From NCBI GenBank assembly GCA_947478845.1, contig CANJXC010000005.1, forward strand, positions 16,246 through 80,245: a DNA stretch of 64,000 bases, in the 5' to 3' direction. The notes under the pieces were generated by a model, which searched no databases, was not told the origin of the DNA, and was given only the letters and a program-made list of their open reading frames with translations. Positions 53,652-62,834 of this stretch are shown piece by piece; position 1 is the first letter of the stretch; each line of letters opens with the position of its first letter. The stretch comes from Spirochaetales bacterium (GTDB lineage: Bacteria; Spirochaetota; Spirochaetia; JABEVK01). The position numbers were made by a program, and so were the translations under genes.

Positions 53652-56108
53652 TCAGCCTTTGACTACGATATTGACCAGTTTGTTGGGCACTGTGATGATT
53701 TTAACGATGTATCTTCCTTCTATCAGCGCGGTGATGCGGGCATCGCTGCGGGCCAGTTTCTCCATCTCGGCAGAAGCCAGCCCGGCTGGAACCACCAGTT
53801 TAGATCGGATCTTGCCGTTTATCTGGAATACCATCTCAATTTCGTCATCAAGGGTGAGTGCTTCGTCAAACATTGGCCATGGCTCGCGGGCAAGGCTGGA
53901 GGTGTGGCCCAAACGTTCCCACAGCTCTTCGGCCAGGTGAGGCGCCGTGGGGCTAAGTAGAATCACGAACCTCTGCCAAACCGAGAGCGGGAGTTCGCCT
54001 GCACCCCCGACTTCGTTGAGGAAGATCATCAGGGCACTGATAGCTGTGTTGAACGCCAAGGCTTGGGTATCGAGAGTGACCTTCTTGATGGTGCGGTGTA
54101 GCACCTTGAGCTGCTCTTTGGTGGGCTCGGCTGTGGTGAACTTCGTCTCCTCGGCAGCCCGCCAAATGCGCTGTAGGAAGCGGTGAACTCCCACCACCCC
54201 GTTGCTGTTCCAAGGCTTGGCATCTTGTAGCGGACCCATGAACATTTCGTAGGCGCGCAAGGTGTCGGCCCCGAAGTCACGGACAATTTCGTCGGGGTTG
54301 ACCACGTTGCCTAGGCTCTTGGACATTTTCTGCCCGTTCTCCCCCAGAATCATCCCCTGATTCACGAGTCGCTGAAAGGGTTCCTTGGTGCTAACCAAAC
54401 CTAGGTCGAACAGGACTTTGTGCCAAAATCGGCTGTAAAGCAGGTGCAGGACGGCGTGCTCGGCGCCGCCAACATAGAGGTCAACGTTGCCCCAGTAATC
54501 AAGCTTTGCCTTGTCGGCAAAAACATTCTTGTTTGCAGGGTCAATGTAGCGTAGGTAGTACCAGCAACTGCCTGCCCACTGGGGCATGGTGTTGGTCTCA
54601 CGTTTTGCGGGGCCCCCGCACTCGGGGCAAGTGGTGTTGACCCAGCCCTCGATGGCAGCCAATGGGCTTTCGCCGGTGCCGGTAGGCGTGTAGCTCTTCA
54701 CATCGGGGAGCAGAAGCGGAAGTTGATCATCGCGCAGGGGTACAATGCCGCACTTGGCACAGTGGACTACAGGAATCGGCTCACCCCAGTAGCGCTGGCG
54801 ACTAAAAATCCAGTCACGCAGTTTGTAGTTGACAGCCTTTTTACCCAAGGCCCTGCTTTCCAGCCAGGCGGTGATCTGCCTCTTGAAGTCCTCACTCTCC
54901 CAACCTGTGAACTCCCCGGAATTGACGGCCATGCCGGGCCCCGTATAGCAGGCTTTGAGTCCACCTGCGGTGGCCTTCCCGCCGGGAGCTATCACCTCGA
55001 TGACGGGAAGGCTGAACTTTTGGGCAAAAGCCCAGTCTCGCTCATCGTGGGCCGGCACGGCCATGATGGCCCCGAAGCCATAGTTGGCCAGCACATAATC
55101 GCCGATCCAAATGGGCACCTTGGCACCGTTGACCGGGTTGATGGCGTAGGCTCCTGTAAAAACCCCTGATTTTTCCTTGTTGAGTTCGGTGCGTTCCAAG
55201 TCGCTCTTGAGGCGGGCCTGCTTCTGGTAATTTTCAACCGCTTGTTTTTGCCCGGGCGTAGTAAGCTGATCAACCAGTGCGTGGTCAGGGGCGAGCACCA
55301 TGTAGGTTACCCCAAACAGAGTGTCGGGACGAGTAGTGTAGATTTGGATCATGGGTGGCTGCTGGGGTGAGGGGCTCCCGTCAGCGGAGGCTGCAACCGC
55401 AAAGCTAACGTTGGCGCCCTCGCTGCGGCCGATCCAATTGCGCTGCATAAGCTTGATGCTTTCAGACCATTCAACTTCCACCAAGTCGTCTTCCAGCCTG
55501 TCGGCATAAGCGGTGATCTTAAGAACCCACTGGCGCAAGTTGCGCCGTTCCACCGCAGCTCCACAGCGGTCGCAGTTCCCGTTGTCGACCTCTTCGTTGG
55601 CAAGCCCGGTGAGGCAGCTCGGGCACCAGTTGATGGGCATCATGGCTTCGTAGGCCAGCCCCATGCGGAACAATTTCAGGAAGATCCACTGGGTCCAGTG
55701 GTAGTAATCTACCGTGTGGGTGCTGATTTCCCGGTCCCAATCGTAGCTGAATCCCAGGCTTTTGATCTGGCGACGAAAGGTTTCAATATTGGCCTCGGTG
55801 GTTGCCAGCGGATGAGTTCCCGTCTTGATGGCATAGTTTTCCGCCGGCAGACCGAAGCTATCGAAGCCCATGGGGTGGAGCACATTGAAGCCTCGGTGGC
55901 GCTGAAAGCGGCACCAGATGTCGGTGGCCGTGTAGCCTTCGGGGTGGCCGACGTGGAGGCCCGAACCCGAGGGGTAAGGAAACATATCGAGCACATAGAG
56001 CCGCTTGTCGGCCGGAAAACTCGGGTCTTCCACGGCGCGAAAGGTCTTTTCAGCAGCCCAGCGGGCCTGCCACTTAGGTTCAATCTCGGTATGCGGATAC
56101 TTGCTCAT
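53652..56108 (-). CDS. leuS: Leucine--tRNA ligase
   Basis: Class I synthetase charging tRNA-Leu. The 818-residue protein shows [14 protein letters not shown] at the start, the HIGH-type motif HVGH (52-55) in [15 protein letters not shown], an insert with CPSC and CDRC zinc ligands, the CP1 editing domain ([19 protein letters not shown]), and KMSKS near residue 595. I chose the ATG at 56108 over a TTG 33 bases upstream because it matches the family N-terminus. TTGATT, 18 bases, TATCCT and 7 bases precede it, so it may be leaderless. Start of an operon with the acetyltransferase. Confidence 0.96.
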   Translation of the reverse strand: MSKYPHTEIEPKWQARWAAEKTFRAVEDPSFPADKRLYVLDMFPYPSGSGLHVGHPEGYTATDIWCRFQRHRGFNVLHPMGFDSFGLPAENYAIKTGTHPLATTEANIETFRRQIKSLGFSYDWDREISTHTVDYYHWTQWIFLKLFRMGLAYEAMMPINWCPSCLTGLANEEVDNGNCDRCGAAVERRNLRQWVLKITAYADRLEDDLVEVEWSESIKLMQRNWIGRSEGANVSFAVAASADGSPSPQQPPMIQIYTTRPDTLFGVTYMVLAPDHALVDQLTTPGQKQAVENYQKQARLKSDLERTELNKEKSGVFTGAYAINPVNGAKVPIWIGDYVLANYGFGAIMAVPAHDERDWAFAQKFSLPVIEVIAPGGKATAGGLKACYTGPGMAVNSGEFTGWESEDFKRQITAWLESRALGKKAVNYKLRDWIFSRQRYWGEPIPVVHCAKCGIVPLRDDQLPLLLPDVKSYTPTGTGESPLAAIEGWVNTTCPECGGPAKRETNTMPQWAGSCWYYLRYIDPANKNVFADKAKLDYWGNVDLYVGGAEHAVLHLLYSRFWHKVLFDLGLVSTKEPFQRLVNQGMILGENGQKMSKSLGNVVNPDEIVRDFGADTLRAYEMFMGPLQDAKPWNSNGVVGVHRFLQRIWRAAEETKFTTAEPTKEQLKVLHRTIKKVTLDTQALAFNTAISALMIFLNEVGGAGELPLSVWQRFVILLSPTAPHLAEELWERLGHTSSLAREPWPMFDEALTLDDEIEMVFQINGKIRSKLVVPAGLASAEMEKLARSDARITALIEGRYIVKIITVPNKLVNIVVKG

Positions 56109-56150
56109 GGCGGTGAGGATAGCGGGATTGGGCTGGGTCAATCAAGCCGA

Positions 56151-56597
56151 ATGGACGACTTCCCTGTCTGGTTGAGGAAGGAGTATTTTAAACAGGTGTC
56201 TGACCTCGACTCGCTCAAGAAAGCCTACCGAAAGGCCGCGCTGGAACTCCACCCAGACCACAACCCCGACCCTGTGGCACACCACAGGTTTCGCAAGCTG
56301 ACCGACGATTACCAGCATCAACTGAAGTTCTTCCAGGCGGCAGCGGACTTCCGGCGGTTGCGGACCCCGCGCGCCAACGACTTGACTGCGGAGGAACAAT
56401 TGAGGCTGCTTCAGAATGACTGGAGGAAAGCCCTTGCGCGCTGGAACGAGGACGAAGCAGCCCAAGTCGTGAGGGGCCTTCCCCGTCGGGTATGGGCACT
56501 GGCAGCGCTTGCCTCCGAAGACTGCAGCATGTCTGCGCTGCGTTCGCAACGGGAGGCGTGGGCGCTCGTGACTCAACCGACCCGCTCTCGTGACTGA
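56151..56597 (+). CDS. Short J-domain protein
   Basis: A 148-residue protein beginning with a J-domain of the DnaJ co-chaperone family: WLRKEYFKQVSDLDSLKKAYRKAA with the essential HPD at residues 34-36 and the KLTDDYQHQL helix. It lacks Gly/Phe, zinc-finger and substrate-binding domains, so it is a targeting factor for DnaK rather than a full DnaJ. The C-terminal half is helical and basic, with no known domain. The longer frame upstream runs antisense to leuS and is not real. Confidence 0.8.
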   Translation: MDDFPVWLRKEYFKQVSDLDSLKKAYRKAALELHPDHNPDPVAHHRFRKLTDDYQHQLKFFQAAADFRRLRTPRANDLTAEEQLRLLQNDWRKALARWNEDEAAQVVRGLPRRVWALAALASEDCSMSALRSQREAWALVTQPTRSRD

Positions 56598-56656
56598 ATC
56601 GGTCAACGAAGGTCAACGGTACCGACATTCTATTAGGGAAGCTGCAAGTGAGAAAC

Positions 56657-56685
56657 TTGACGACTGCTCCGCGGCGCCATATTCT
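56657..56685 (+). promoter_or_regulatory. tetR-type gene promoter
   Basis: TTGACG (56657-56662), a 17-base spacer, and TATTCT (56680-56685), giving a leader of about 9 bases before the ATG at 56701. A further TACGGT ends 5 bases before that ATG. Two direct copies of GGTCAACG (56601-56608 and 56611-56618) lie 40-55 bases further up. Confidence 0.5.
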
Positions 56686-56700
56686 GAATTACGGTTCACT

Positions 56701-57294
56701 ATGCCCAAAATCATTCCTGACCTGTCAAACCGGATTCTCGAAGCCGCCTCCCATCACTTTAAGGCTAAGGGTTATGAGGCCACCGACATGAAATCGCTGG
56801 CGGTTGAACTTGGTATCAGTGTCGGGGCGTTGTACAATTACCACCCCTCCAAGCCCGAGCTGTTTGTCGCGGTAGCAGCGCGCTGGAAAGCCGATTTGAC
56901 CAGCCGCCTTCTCGAAAACCTAGCTTCGCCGTATCCTGCCGACCAGCGTTTGCGTAGCACTTTGATGATGCTCTACGAGAACATGGAGGCCTTTACTGGT
57001 ATCTGGCGGGAGTTTCTGAGCACGGGTGAGCGCTTTGCCCATGACTCGCCTCAAAATCAGGGATTTCGCCGAGACAACAAGGAGCTCAACCAGCGGCTGC
57101 AGGCCCTGTTCCAAGAAGTTTGGGCCCAACGCCCTGAGGCTTTGTCCCTCGTGAAAGATCCACAGGATCGTCTGGCTCAAATTGTGACCGGTAGTATCAT
57201 GCAGCTGGTCATGAACGGGCACGATGATCATCCCGGTACGCGTGCTTTCGTGGAGCTTTGGGTAGATTTTCTGGCGCCGGCGCCACCCCAGTGA
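56701..57294 (+). CDS. TetR-family transcriptional regulator
   Basis: A 197-residue regulator with an N-terminal TetR helix-turn-helix (ILEAASHHFKAKGYEATDMKSLAVELGISVGALYNYHPSKPELF) and a helical ligand/dimer domain. It is followed by an MFS transporter gene with a GTGA overlap, so it most likely senses and controls a substrate of that transporter. I chose the ATG at 56701, where the conserved domain begins; the longer frame adds 37 residues without support. Confidence 0.87.
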   Translation: MPKIIPDLSNRILEAASHHFKAKGYEATDMKSLAVELGISVGALYNYHPSKPELFVAVAARWKADLTSRLLENLASPYPADQRLRSTLMMLYENMEAFTGIWREFLSTGERFAHDSPQNQGFRRDNKELNQRLQALFQEVWAQRPEALSLVKDPQDRLAQIVTGSIMQLVMNGHDDHPGTRAFVELWVDFLAPAPPQ

Positions 57295-58523
57295 AGGGCC
57301 CCTTCGCTCTATTTCCCCGCAACACCCGCAACAGCCTCCGTCTAGAACCGATGTGGGCGCTCTTTGGTGGGGTTATTTTCTACTTTGCCCCACTTTACAT
57401 GAAGGCAGTGGGCCTCACGGAGCTGGAAATGGGCGTACTCACCTCGGTGGGACTGTTCGCCTCGTTCTTTTTTCTGATTTTGGCGGGCCCTGTCACCAAC
57501 AAGTATGGACGGCACCTCACCTGCCTGGTGTGGGATGTGGTGAGCTGGACGGCCAGCATGCTGCTATGGGCGTTTGCGCAAAACTACCTATGGTTCTTGG
57601 TTGCGGTGCTGTTCAACTCGGCTGCCAGGGTCACGATGGTTTCCTGGAGCCTTTTGGTCACCGAAGATGCACCCCCGCAACAGCAAGTAGGTATCTTCGC
57701 CTGGGTTACCGTGCTGGGACAACTGGGAGGAATACTTTCGCTCGGTGCAGGTCTACTGCTCGATATTTTCGGTGTCATACCAACTATGCGTGCCACCTAT
57801 GGCCTAGCGGCAATCTTCATGACCAGCATGTTTGTTATTCGGTACTTTTTCACCCAGGAAACTGAAAACGGAGTAAGGGTACAGGAACTTTCCCGCCGTA
57901 CCTCGCTGGCGAGACTAGTATTCGAACAGGGACGAAGCCTTCTGCATGCGGCCAAAGACGGCCATTTTTCCGTGCTCGCCCTAGTGTTTATTCTCAACAT
58001 GGCGGTTCAATCCTTCACGTTTTTCCAGATTCTGCGGTTGCGTGAGACTTTGGGGTACACCAACACCGAACTTGCTATCATCCCGGCGGTGAACAGTCTT
58101 CTTACACTTTTGCTCTTTGGTGTCGTGATTCCCAGGGTGCCGGCTCAAGCCGAGCGACTGGGATTAGCGGTGGCCTTTCTGCTCTGCGCCGCGAGCGGCC
58201 TGGCCTTTCTCTTCCTCAGCTCGGGGATGTTGGTCGTTGTGTTGATTGTTCAGGGTCTCGGTGCGGCCGCCTATGTGCTTTTGGCCACCTACCGCGATAC
58301 CGTGTTTATGAACAGCGTGCCCGAGGCGAAAAAGGCCGAACTCTATAGCTTGCTCCACATGATTTCTATGGTGGCGTCGATTCCCACGGGAGTGCTGGCT
58401 GGCTGGCTTTATACCCTTAATCCGCTTGTGACTTTCGGAGCGGTCGCGGCGCTGTTTGCTCTGGGTTTCTTGGCCTCTTTGAGCCTCATGCGACAAGACT
58501 CCTCCAATGCTCCTGCAGTCTAA
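57291..58523 (+). CDS. MFS transporter
   Basis: A 410-residue major facilitator with twelve hydrophobic segments and the first-loop motif GPVTNKYGRHL. The start is GTG overlapping the tetR stop (GTGA); it begins MKGPFALFPRNTRNSLRLEPMW with a cytoplasmic N-terminus. The clustering with a TetR regulator suggests export of a toxic or signalling compound, but the fold fits many substrates. Confidence 0.88.
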   Translation: MKGPFALFPRNTRNSLRLEPMWALFGGVIFYFAPLYMKAVGLTELEMGVLTSVGLFASFFFLILAGPVTNKYGRHLTCLVWDVVSWTASMLLWAFAQNYLWFLVAVLFNSAARVTMVSWSLLVTEDAPPQQQVGIFAWVTVLGQLGGILSLGAGLLLDIFGVIPTMRATYGLAAIFMTSMFVIRYFFTQETENGVRVQELSRRTSLARLVFEQGRSLLHAAKDGHFSVLALVFILNMAVQSFTFFQILRLRETLGYTNTELAIIPAVNSLLTLLLFGVVIPRVPAQAERLGLAVAFLLCAASGLAFLFLSSGMLVVVLIVQGLGAAAYVLLATYRDTVFMNSVPEAKKAELYSLLHMISMVASIPTGVLAGWLYTLNPLVTFGAVAALFALGFLASLSLMRQDSSNAPAV

Positions 58524-58540
58524 GTCCTACCCCTTCGCTT

Positions 58541-58553
58541 GGTGATTGTCACC
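58541..58553. promoter_or_regulatory. Small perfect dyad upstream of the aldo/keto reductase gene
   Basis: GGTGA-TTG-TCACC, 13 bases, in the -35 region. A TATGAT hexamer (58565-58570) ends 5 bases before the ATG at 58576, but no good -35 is at the right distance, so an activator or repressor may act here. Confidence 0.35.
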
Positions 58554-58575
58554 TCGAATTGGTGTATGATGGGGC

Positions 58576-59499
58576 ATGAGAACCATAGACGTAGGCCCGA
58601 ATGCTCTTTCAGTTTCCGAAATTTCCTTAGGATGCATGCGCATAGACCAACTAGAACCTTCAGCTGTCGACAAGCTGATCTCGGCGTCAATCGACGTGGG
58701 AATCAACTTCTTCGATCATGCCGATATCTATGGCAAAGGCAAGTGCGAAGAGGTATTTGCCGCCAGCGTGAAACGCCTCGGCCTGAAAAGGGATAGCCTT
58801 ATTCTGCAGAGCAAATGTGGAATCAGGCAAGACGTTGTAACGTTTGACTTCAGTAAGAAGCACATCCTGGCTTCTGTGGATGGAATCTTAAAGCGGTTGC
58901 AGGTCGACTACCTCGATGTGCTGTTGTTGCACCGTCCCGATGCCCTCATGGAACCCCACGAGGTGGCCGAGGCCTTTGGCAATCTTTTAGCCAGCGGCAA
59001 GGTTCGCAACTTCGGCGTGAGCAACCAGAACCCCACGCTTATGGAACTTCTGCAGAGAGCGCTTCCGATGAAGCTCCTGTTCAATCAGCTTCAGCTGAGT
59101 GTGGCGTTTACCCCCTTGATCGACGGTAATATTCACATGAACAACAAGGATGACGCAGCGGTGATGCGCGACGGGGGCGCCCTCGATTATTGCCAGCTCA
59201 AGGGTATCACCGTGCAGGCTTGGTCGCCGTTCCAATTCGGATTTTTCGAAGGTGCCTTCCTTGGTAACGCAAAGTTTCCTGAGCTCAACAAGGTCATCGA
59301 CCGTATTGCTTCCGACCACAAGGTCACCAACACAGCCATCGCTGTGGCCTGGATCAGCCGGCACCCCGCGCGCATCCAAACCATTCTGGGAACCACTACG
59401 CCTCAACGCGTGCTCGACAGCGCTCAGAGCCAGAGTTTCCAGCTCACCCGGGAGCAGTGGTATGAGATCTATCGCGCGGCTGGCAATGTACTACCGTAA
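58576..59499 (+). CDS. Aldo/keto reductase (YdhF-like)
   Basis: NAD(P)H-dependent oxidoreductase with a TIM-barrel fold. The 307-residue protein has the tetrad D47 (FDHADIYG), Y52, K80 and H118 (LLLHRPD), the GVSNQNP segment and the C-terminal nucleotide-binding loop LGTTTPQR. It is close to the YdhF group; the substrate is unknown. It stands alone, with TATGAT 5 bases before its ATG. The TAA stop lies inside the inverted end of the adjacent palindromic element. Confidence 0.9.
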   Translation: MRTIDVGPNALSVSEISLGCMRIDQLEPSAVDKLISASIDVGINFFDHADIYGKGKCEEVFAASVKRLGLKRDSLILQSKCGIRQDVVTFDFSKKHILASVDGILKRLQVDYLDVLLLHRPDALMEPHEVAEAFGNLLASGKVRNFGVSNQNPTLMELLQRALPMKLLFNQLQLSVAFTPLIDGNIHMNNKDDAAVMRDGGALDYCQLKGITVQAWSPFQFGFFEGAFLGNAKFPELNKVIDRIASDHKVTNTAIAVAWISRHPARIQTILGTTTPQRVLDSAQSQSFQLTREQWYEIYRAAGNVLP

Positions 59500-59668
59500 T
59501 TCGGCCTCTGGTGTTGGACGCGTAATGATCACTTTACGCTGGAATCTCACCCTTTTGGCGTCGCCATCGGCTTGCTGAGGTACTCGCGTACATCCCAGTA
59601 CGCCTGCGTTCCTCGCCTCGCCGGTGGCCTAGCCAAAAGGTCGATCTACCAGTCAGAGGCCGAATTAC
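59496..59668. repeat. 173-bp palindromic (MITE-like) element
   Basis: Perfect 15-base inverted ends, GTAATTCGGCCTCTG (59496-59510) and its complement (59654-59668), enclose nested inner arms (CCTTTTGGC/GCCAAAAGG) and a core hairpin GGTACTCGCGTAC...GTACGC. It occupies the gap between convergent genes; the stop codons of both flanking genes (TAA, 59497-59499, and TAA on the other strand, 59665-59667) fall within its inverted ends. It resembles the pair at 41.6 kb in size and layout but differs in sequence except for the core. Confidence 0.75.
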
Positions 59669-60951
59669 AAGGCCTTTGAGTGTAATTCGGCCTCTGGTGT
59701 TGGACGCGTAGTGAGGCCTGGACGCGGGGGGCGCAGAAGAAGGTACAACACCACCAAGCTAGCAAGCTCTGCCACAATGGAGAGCGCACACAGCCCTACC
59801 ACCGACACGTCGTAGAGCAATCCCATGCTCACTCCCGAGGCCAGAAGCGCGACACCGTTGATGGTGTTGAAAATGCCATAACCTGTGCCCCTTTTTTTAA
59901 GTGGGGTCAGGTCGGCAATTCCTGCCTTCAGAATGGTTTCCTGAATGCCCAGCGAGAAACCAAACAGAACGATGGACGCAACTACGAAGGGCGTGGTGGA
60001 TCCCAGAAAGCCAAGAAGGGTGAGGGGAATCGAGAGCAGGGGCACCGCGTAGAGCACCTTCAGGCCATGGCGGTCGTAGAGCAACCCTACCGCAAAGGCC
60101 GCCACCGCGTTGGCGGCCATGGCCACAGCATACCAGAGCGGAACTTCCGCATCGGTGAGCAAGTGGGTCTTGAGGGCATGAAACGACAGCAGTGTAAAGT
60201 TGACAAACCCCATCCCCACGAGAAGCGTGAACAGGCTGTAGATCCAGAACGTGCGGGTCAGCGCCTCAGTTGCGGGTTTGGAAGCTTCGGAAAAGGTGCC
60301 TCCTAGTTCTTCTTCGAGCTTTTCCGGATGGGGGACGGCCCTCTGCCCCAAGAAGGCTGCTACCAACACCAGAACCAAAGGCACCCAGAGCAAAGCGTAC
60401 GCCTGCTGATAGCTCACCAAACCCTGAAAGGTGTTACCTAAAACTCCCGAGAGCACCAAACTCATCACCAGCGGCCCCAAAATGGCTCCCGTTTGGTCCA
60501 TTACCTTGTGAATTGCGAAGCCGCGGCCCGTGCCTACTCTCCTGGCAGCCATCGAGAGCAGAGTGTCTTTGGCGGGAGCCCGCACGGCCTTGGAGGCCCT
60601 TTCGATAACAATGAACAAGGCCGCGACTTGCCAGGTACCGGCCAGCATCATCAGCGGTACGGCTGCCACCATCATGTAGCCAGCGAGGGTGAAACCCCAG
60701 TAACTCCGTGTGCGGTCGATCAGCGAACCGGTGAGCAAACGCAAGGCGTACCCAAGGAACTCGGCGGTTCCGGCAATAAGCCCCACCAGCGCAGCGTCGG
60801 CCCCGAGCACTCCCAGCAGCGGCCCGTTCAAACTCCGCCCCGCTTGGTACACCAGATCGCTAAATAGGCTGATGAGGCCAAACATCACAATGAGCAGCAT
60901 GGCACGTTTGTAGCCTGGTTGACTCTTGTCGAGCCCAGAATTAGCGGTCAA
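59665..60951 (-). CDS. MFS transporter
   Basis: A 428-residue major facilitator with about twelve membrane segments and the loop motif GSLIDRTRSYWGF. Membrane region and topology fit a drug/metabolite exporter or sugar-type carrier; the substrate is unknown. The start is TTG overlapping the ald stop (TTGA). The last ~15 residues (TRPTPEAELHSKAL) are encoded by sequence of the palindromic element, so the original C-terminus may have been replaced. Co-transcribed after ald. Confidence 0.85.
   Translation of the reverse strand: MTANSGLDKSQPGYKRAMLLIVMFGLISLFSDLVYQAGRSLNGPLLGVLGADAALVGLIAGTAEFLGYALRLLTGSLIDRTRSYWGFTLAGYMMVAAVPLMMLAGTWQVAALFIVIERASKAVRAPAKDTLLSMAARRVGTGRGFAIHKVMDQTGAILGPLVMSLVLSGVLGNTFQGLVSYQQAYALLWVPLVLVLVAAFLGQRAVPHPEKLEEELGGTFSEASKPATEALTRTFWIYSLFTLLVGMGFVNFTLLSFHALKTHLLTDAEVPLWYAVAMAANAVAAFAVGLLYDRHGLKVLYAVPLLSIPLTLLGFLGSTTPFVVASIVLFGFSLGIQETILKAGIADLTPLKKRGTGYGIFNTINGVALLASGVSMGLLYDVSVVGLCALSIVAELASLVVLYLLLRPPRPGLTTRPTPEAELHSKAL
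59682..59713. repeat. Truncated second copy of the palindromic element end
   Basis: Repeats the left end of the element (59496-59527) with one mismatch, offset by 186 bases. It lies inside the coding region of the convergent MFS gene and supplies part of its C-terminal tail. Confidence 0.8.
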
Positions 60952-62051
60952 AGAAAGGCCTTGAAGTGGAAACCTAGGCTCTTGGCCACCCCTTGGTGCA
61001 CCGTGGTGCCCTTGTACAGGTTGAGGCCCTTGGCCAGATCAGGGTAGCGGCGGACGCTGGCCTCAAGACCTTCATCGGCGATGCGCAGCCCATACTTCAA
61101 GGTAGCCGAAGTGAGGGCCACGGTACTGGTAAACGGCACCGAACCGGGCATGTTGGTAACACAGTAGTGCACTACGCCTTCTTCCAGGTAAGTAGGGTCG
61201 TTCTGTGTTGTCGGCCGGCTGGTTTCGGCCAGGCCTCCCTGATCGATGGCAACATCGACGAGCACACTTCCGGAACGCATCAGACGCAAATGTTCGCGGC
61301 GAAGAAGTTTAGGTGCCGTTTCTCCGTGCACAAGAATAGCCCCTATGATCACATCGGAGGTTTTAAGAATCTCCTCGATGTTATGGTCGTTGGAATACAG
61401 GGTATCGACACGGCTCCCAAAAAGGTCGTCAAGAAACGCCAGCCGACGGGCATCGACGTCGAGCACCGTCACCTTGGCCCCGATGCCGGTGGCGATTTTG
61501 CAGGCGTTGAGGCCAACCACCCCGCCCCCGATGATGGAAACATGCCCACGGGGCACCCCCGGAACCCCGCCAAGCAGGATACCGCGCCCGCCAAAGGCTT
61601 TTTCAAGGTACTTAGCCCCTTGTTGTACCGCCAGGCGGCCTGCAATTTCGCTCATGGGAGTCAGACAAGGCAGGGAACGATCGGGGGTCTCGATGGTCTC
61701 ATAGGCCACCGCGCGCACACCGCGCTCGAGCAGCGCCTCAGTGAGGTCGTGGTCTGCGGCAAGATGTAGGTAGGTGAACAGGATCTGGTCTTTTCGAATC
61801 GCCTTGAGCTCGTCACCCACGGGCTCTTTCACCTTGACGATCATCTCGGCGGTGGCCCACACCTCAGCGGCATCCTGAAGTATTTGGGCACCGGCCAGCA
61901 CGTACTCGGTGTCGGTGTAGCCCGATCCCAGGCCTGCCCCCGCTTCTACCAACACCCGATGGCCCCGTGACACGTAAACTTTGACATTGGATGGGGTAAG
62001 CCCAACCCGGTATTCGTGAGTTTTGAGTTCTTTGAGGGTTCCAAGAATCAT
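60948..62051 (-). CDS. ald: Alanine dehydrogenase
   Basis: NAD-dependent reversible deamination of L-alanine to pyruvate and ammonia. The 367-residue protein keeps the pyruvate-binding residues K75 and H96, the Rossmann motif GGGVVGLNA near residue 175, and the signature [14 protein letters not shown]. It supplies or consumes alanine for peptidoglycan and redox balance. TAGAAT lies 9 bases before the ATG, with no good -35. It shares a transcript with the MFS gene and is divergent from mntR. Confidence 0.95.
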   Translation of the reverse strand: MILGTLKELKTHEYRVGLTPSNVKVYVSRGHRVLVEAGAGLGSGYTDTEYVLAGAQILQDAAEVWATAEMIVKVKEPVGDELKAIRKDQILFTYLHLAADHDLTEALLERGVRAVAYETIETPDRSLPCLTPMSEIAGRLAVQQGAKYLEKAFGGRGILLGGVPGVPRGHVSIIGGGVVGLNACKIATGIGAKVTVLDVDARRLAFLDDLFGSRVDTLYSNDHNIEEILKTSDVIIGAILVHGETAPKLLRREHLRLMRSGSVLVDVAIDQGGLAETSRPTTQNDPTYLEEGVVHYCVTNMPGSVPFTSTVALTSATLKYGLRIADEGLEASVRRYPDLAKGLNLYKGTTVHQGVAKSLGFHFKAFL

Positions 62052-62100
62052 AATGCTTTCATTCTAGCTGAGAACCGACCAAAAGAACACGACCTGAGGC

Positions 62101-62129
62101 TTGACGAACAGTTTAGGTATGACTAAACT
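62101..62129 (+). promoter_or_regulatory. mntR promoter with overlapping operator
   Basis: TTGACG (62101-62106), 17 bases, TAAACT (62124-62129), then 6 bases to the GTG of mntR. Between and over the -10 lies a perfect dyad: AGTTTAG (62110-62116) and CTAAACT (62123-62129), 6 bases apart, closely resembling MntR/DtxR operators (TTTAGG...CCTAAA type). A bound metal-regulator would block the promoter. Confidence 0.65.
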
Positions 62130-62135
62130 ATCGAA

Positions 62136-62834
62136 GTGATTCCTTTAGTCCAAACAAAAAAAGTCTTGTCAGAATCGCAGGAAGACTACCTCAAGCAGAT
62201 TTACCTGCTCACCGAAGAGGCACTCCTCGCGGGAACTCAAGCCCTGGCCGATAAACTGGGCGTGGCGCCGGCCTCGGTGACCGTGATGGTGCAGAAGCTG
62301 GCCGAGCTGGATTTGGTGCATTACGAGCAGTACAAGGGTGTGAAGCTTTCCGAAAACGGTACTCGGGCGGCGCTTGAAATTTTGCGTCACCACCGCTTGC
62401 TAGAAAGCTTTTTGCAAAAGGCCTTGGGCTACAGCTGGGACGAGGTACACGAAGAGGCCGAGAAGCTGGAACACTACATCAGCGAGCGCTTTGAGTCGCG
62501 AATGGCCGATTGGCTCGGGCATCCGTCCCACGATCCCCATGGCGACCCTATTCCCGACGCGGCTTTGGTATTGCCCGAGGCGGGCCAGAGGGTCCGACTG
62601 GTCGATCAGGAAGTGGGATTTCAAGGTTCCATTGTGCGGGTGTCTACGCAAGATGCCGACGAATTGAACTTGTTCCGCCAGTTGGGCCTCATTCCGGGTA
62701 ATCCCGTAGAACTCACCCAGGCGGGCTTGGAAGCCGTCAGGGTACGCGGGAAGAATGGGATTTTCCTCATGCCTCTCGATCTGGGGTCCAAACTTCAGGT
62801 GGTTGTATCACCGCGACTTGGAGAACGAGAGTGA
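62136..62834 (+). CDS. mntR: DtxR/MntR-family metal-dependent repressor
   Basis: A 232-residue metal-sensing repressor: winged-helix domain with SESQEDYLKQIYLL and ALADKLGVAPASVTVMVQKL, a dimer/metal domain with HHRLLESFL and HEEAEKLEHYIS (likely Mn/Fe ligands), and a C-terminal FeoA/SH3-like domain. Since the next gene encodes an NRAMP transporter, manganese is the likely signal. Start is GTG at 62136 (a TTG at 62166 would also keep the domain); no Shine-Dalgarno. It overlaps mntH by 4 bases (GTGA) and is autoregulated through the dyad in its promoter, by inference. Confidence 0.9.
   Translation: MIPLVQTKKVLSESQEDYLKQIYLLTEEALLAGTQALADKLGVAPASVTVMVQKLAELDLVHYEQYKGVKLSENGTRAALEILRHHRLLESFLQKALGYSWDEVHEEAEKLEHYISERFESRMADWLGHPSHDPHGDPIPDAALVLPEAGQRVRLVDQEVGFQGSIVRVSTQDADELNLFRQLGLIPGNPVELTQAGLEAVRVRGKNGIFLMPLDLGSKLQVVVSPRLGERE

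Noticed and set aside
55698..56150. N-terminal extension of the J-domain protein
   Set aside because: This stretch is antisense to leuS; the J-domain starts at the ATG at 56151.
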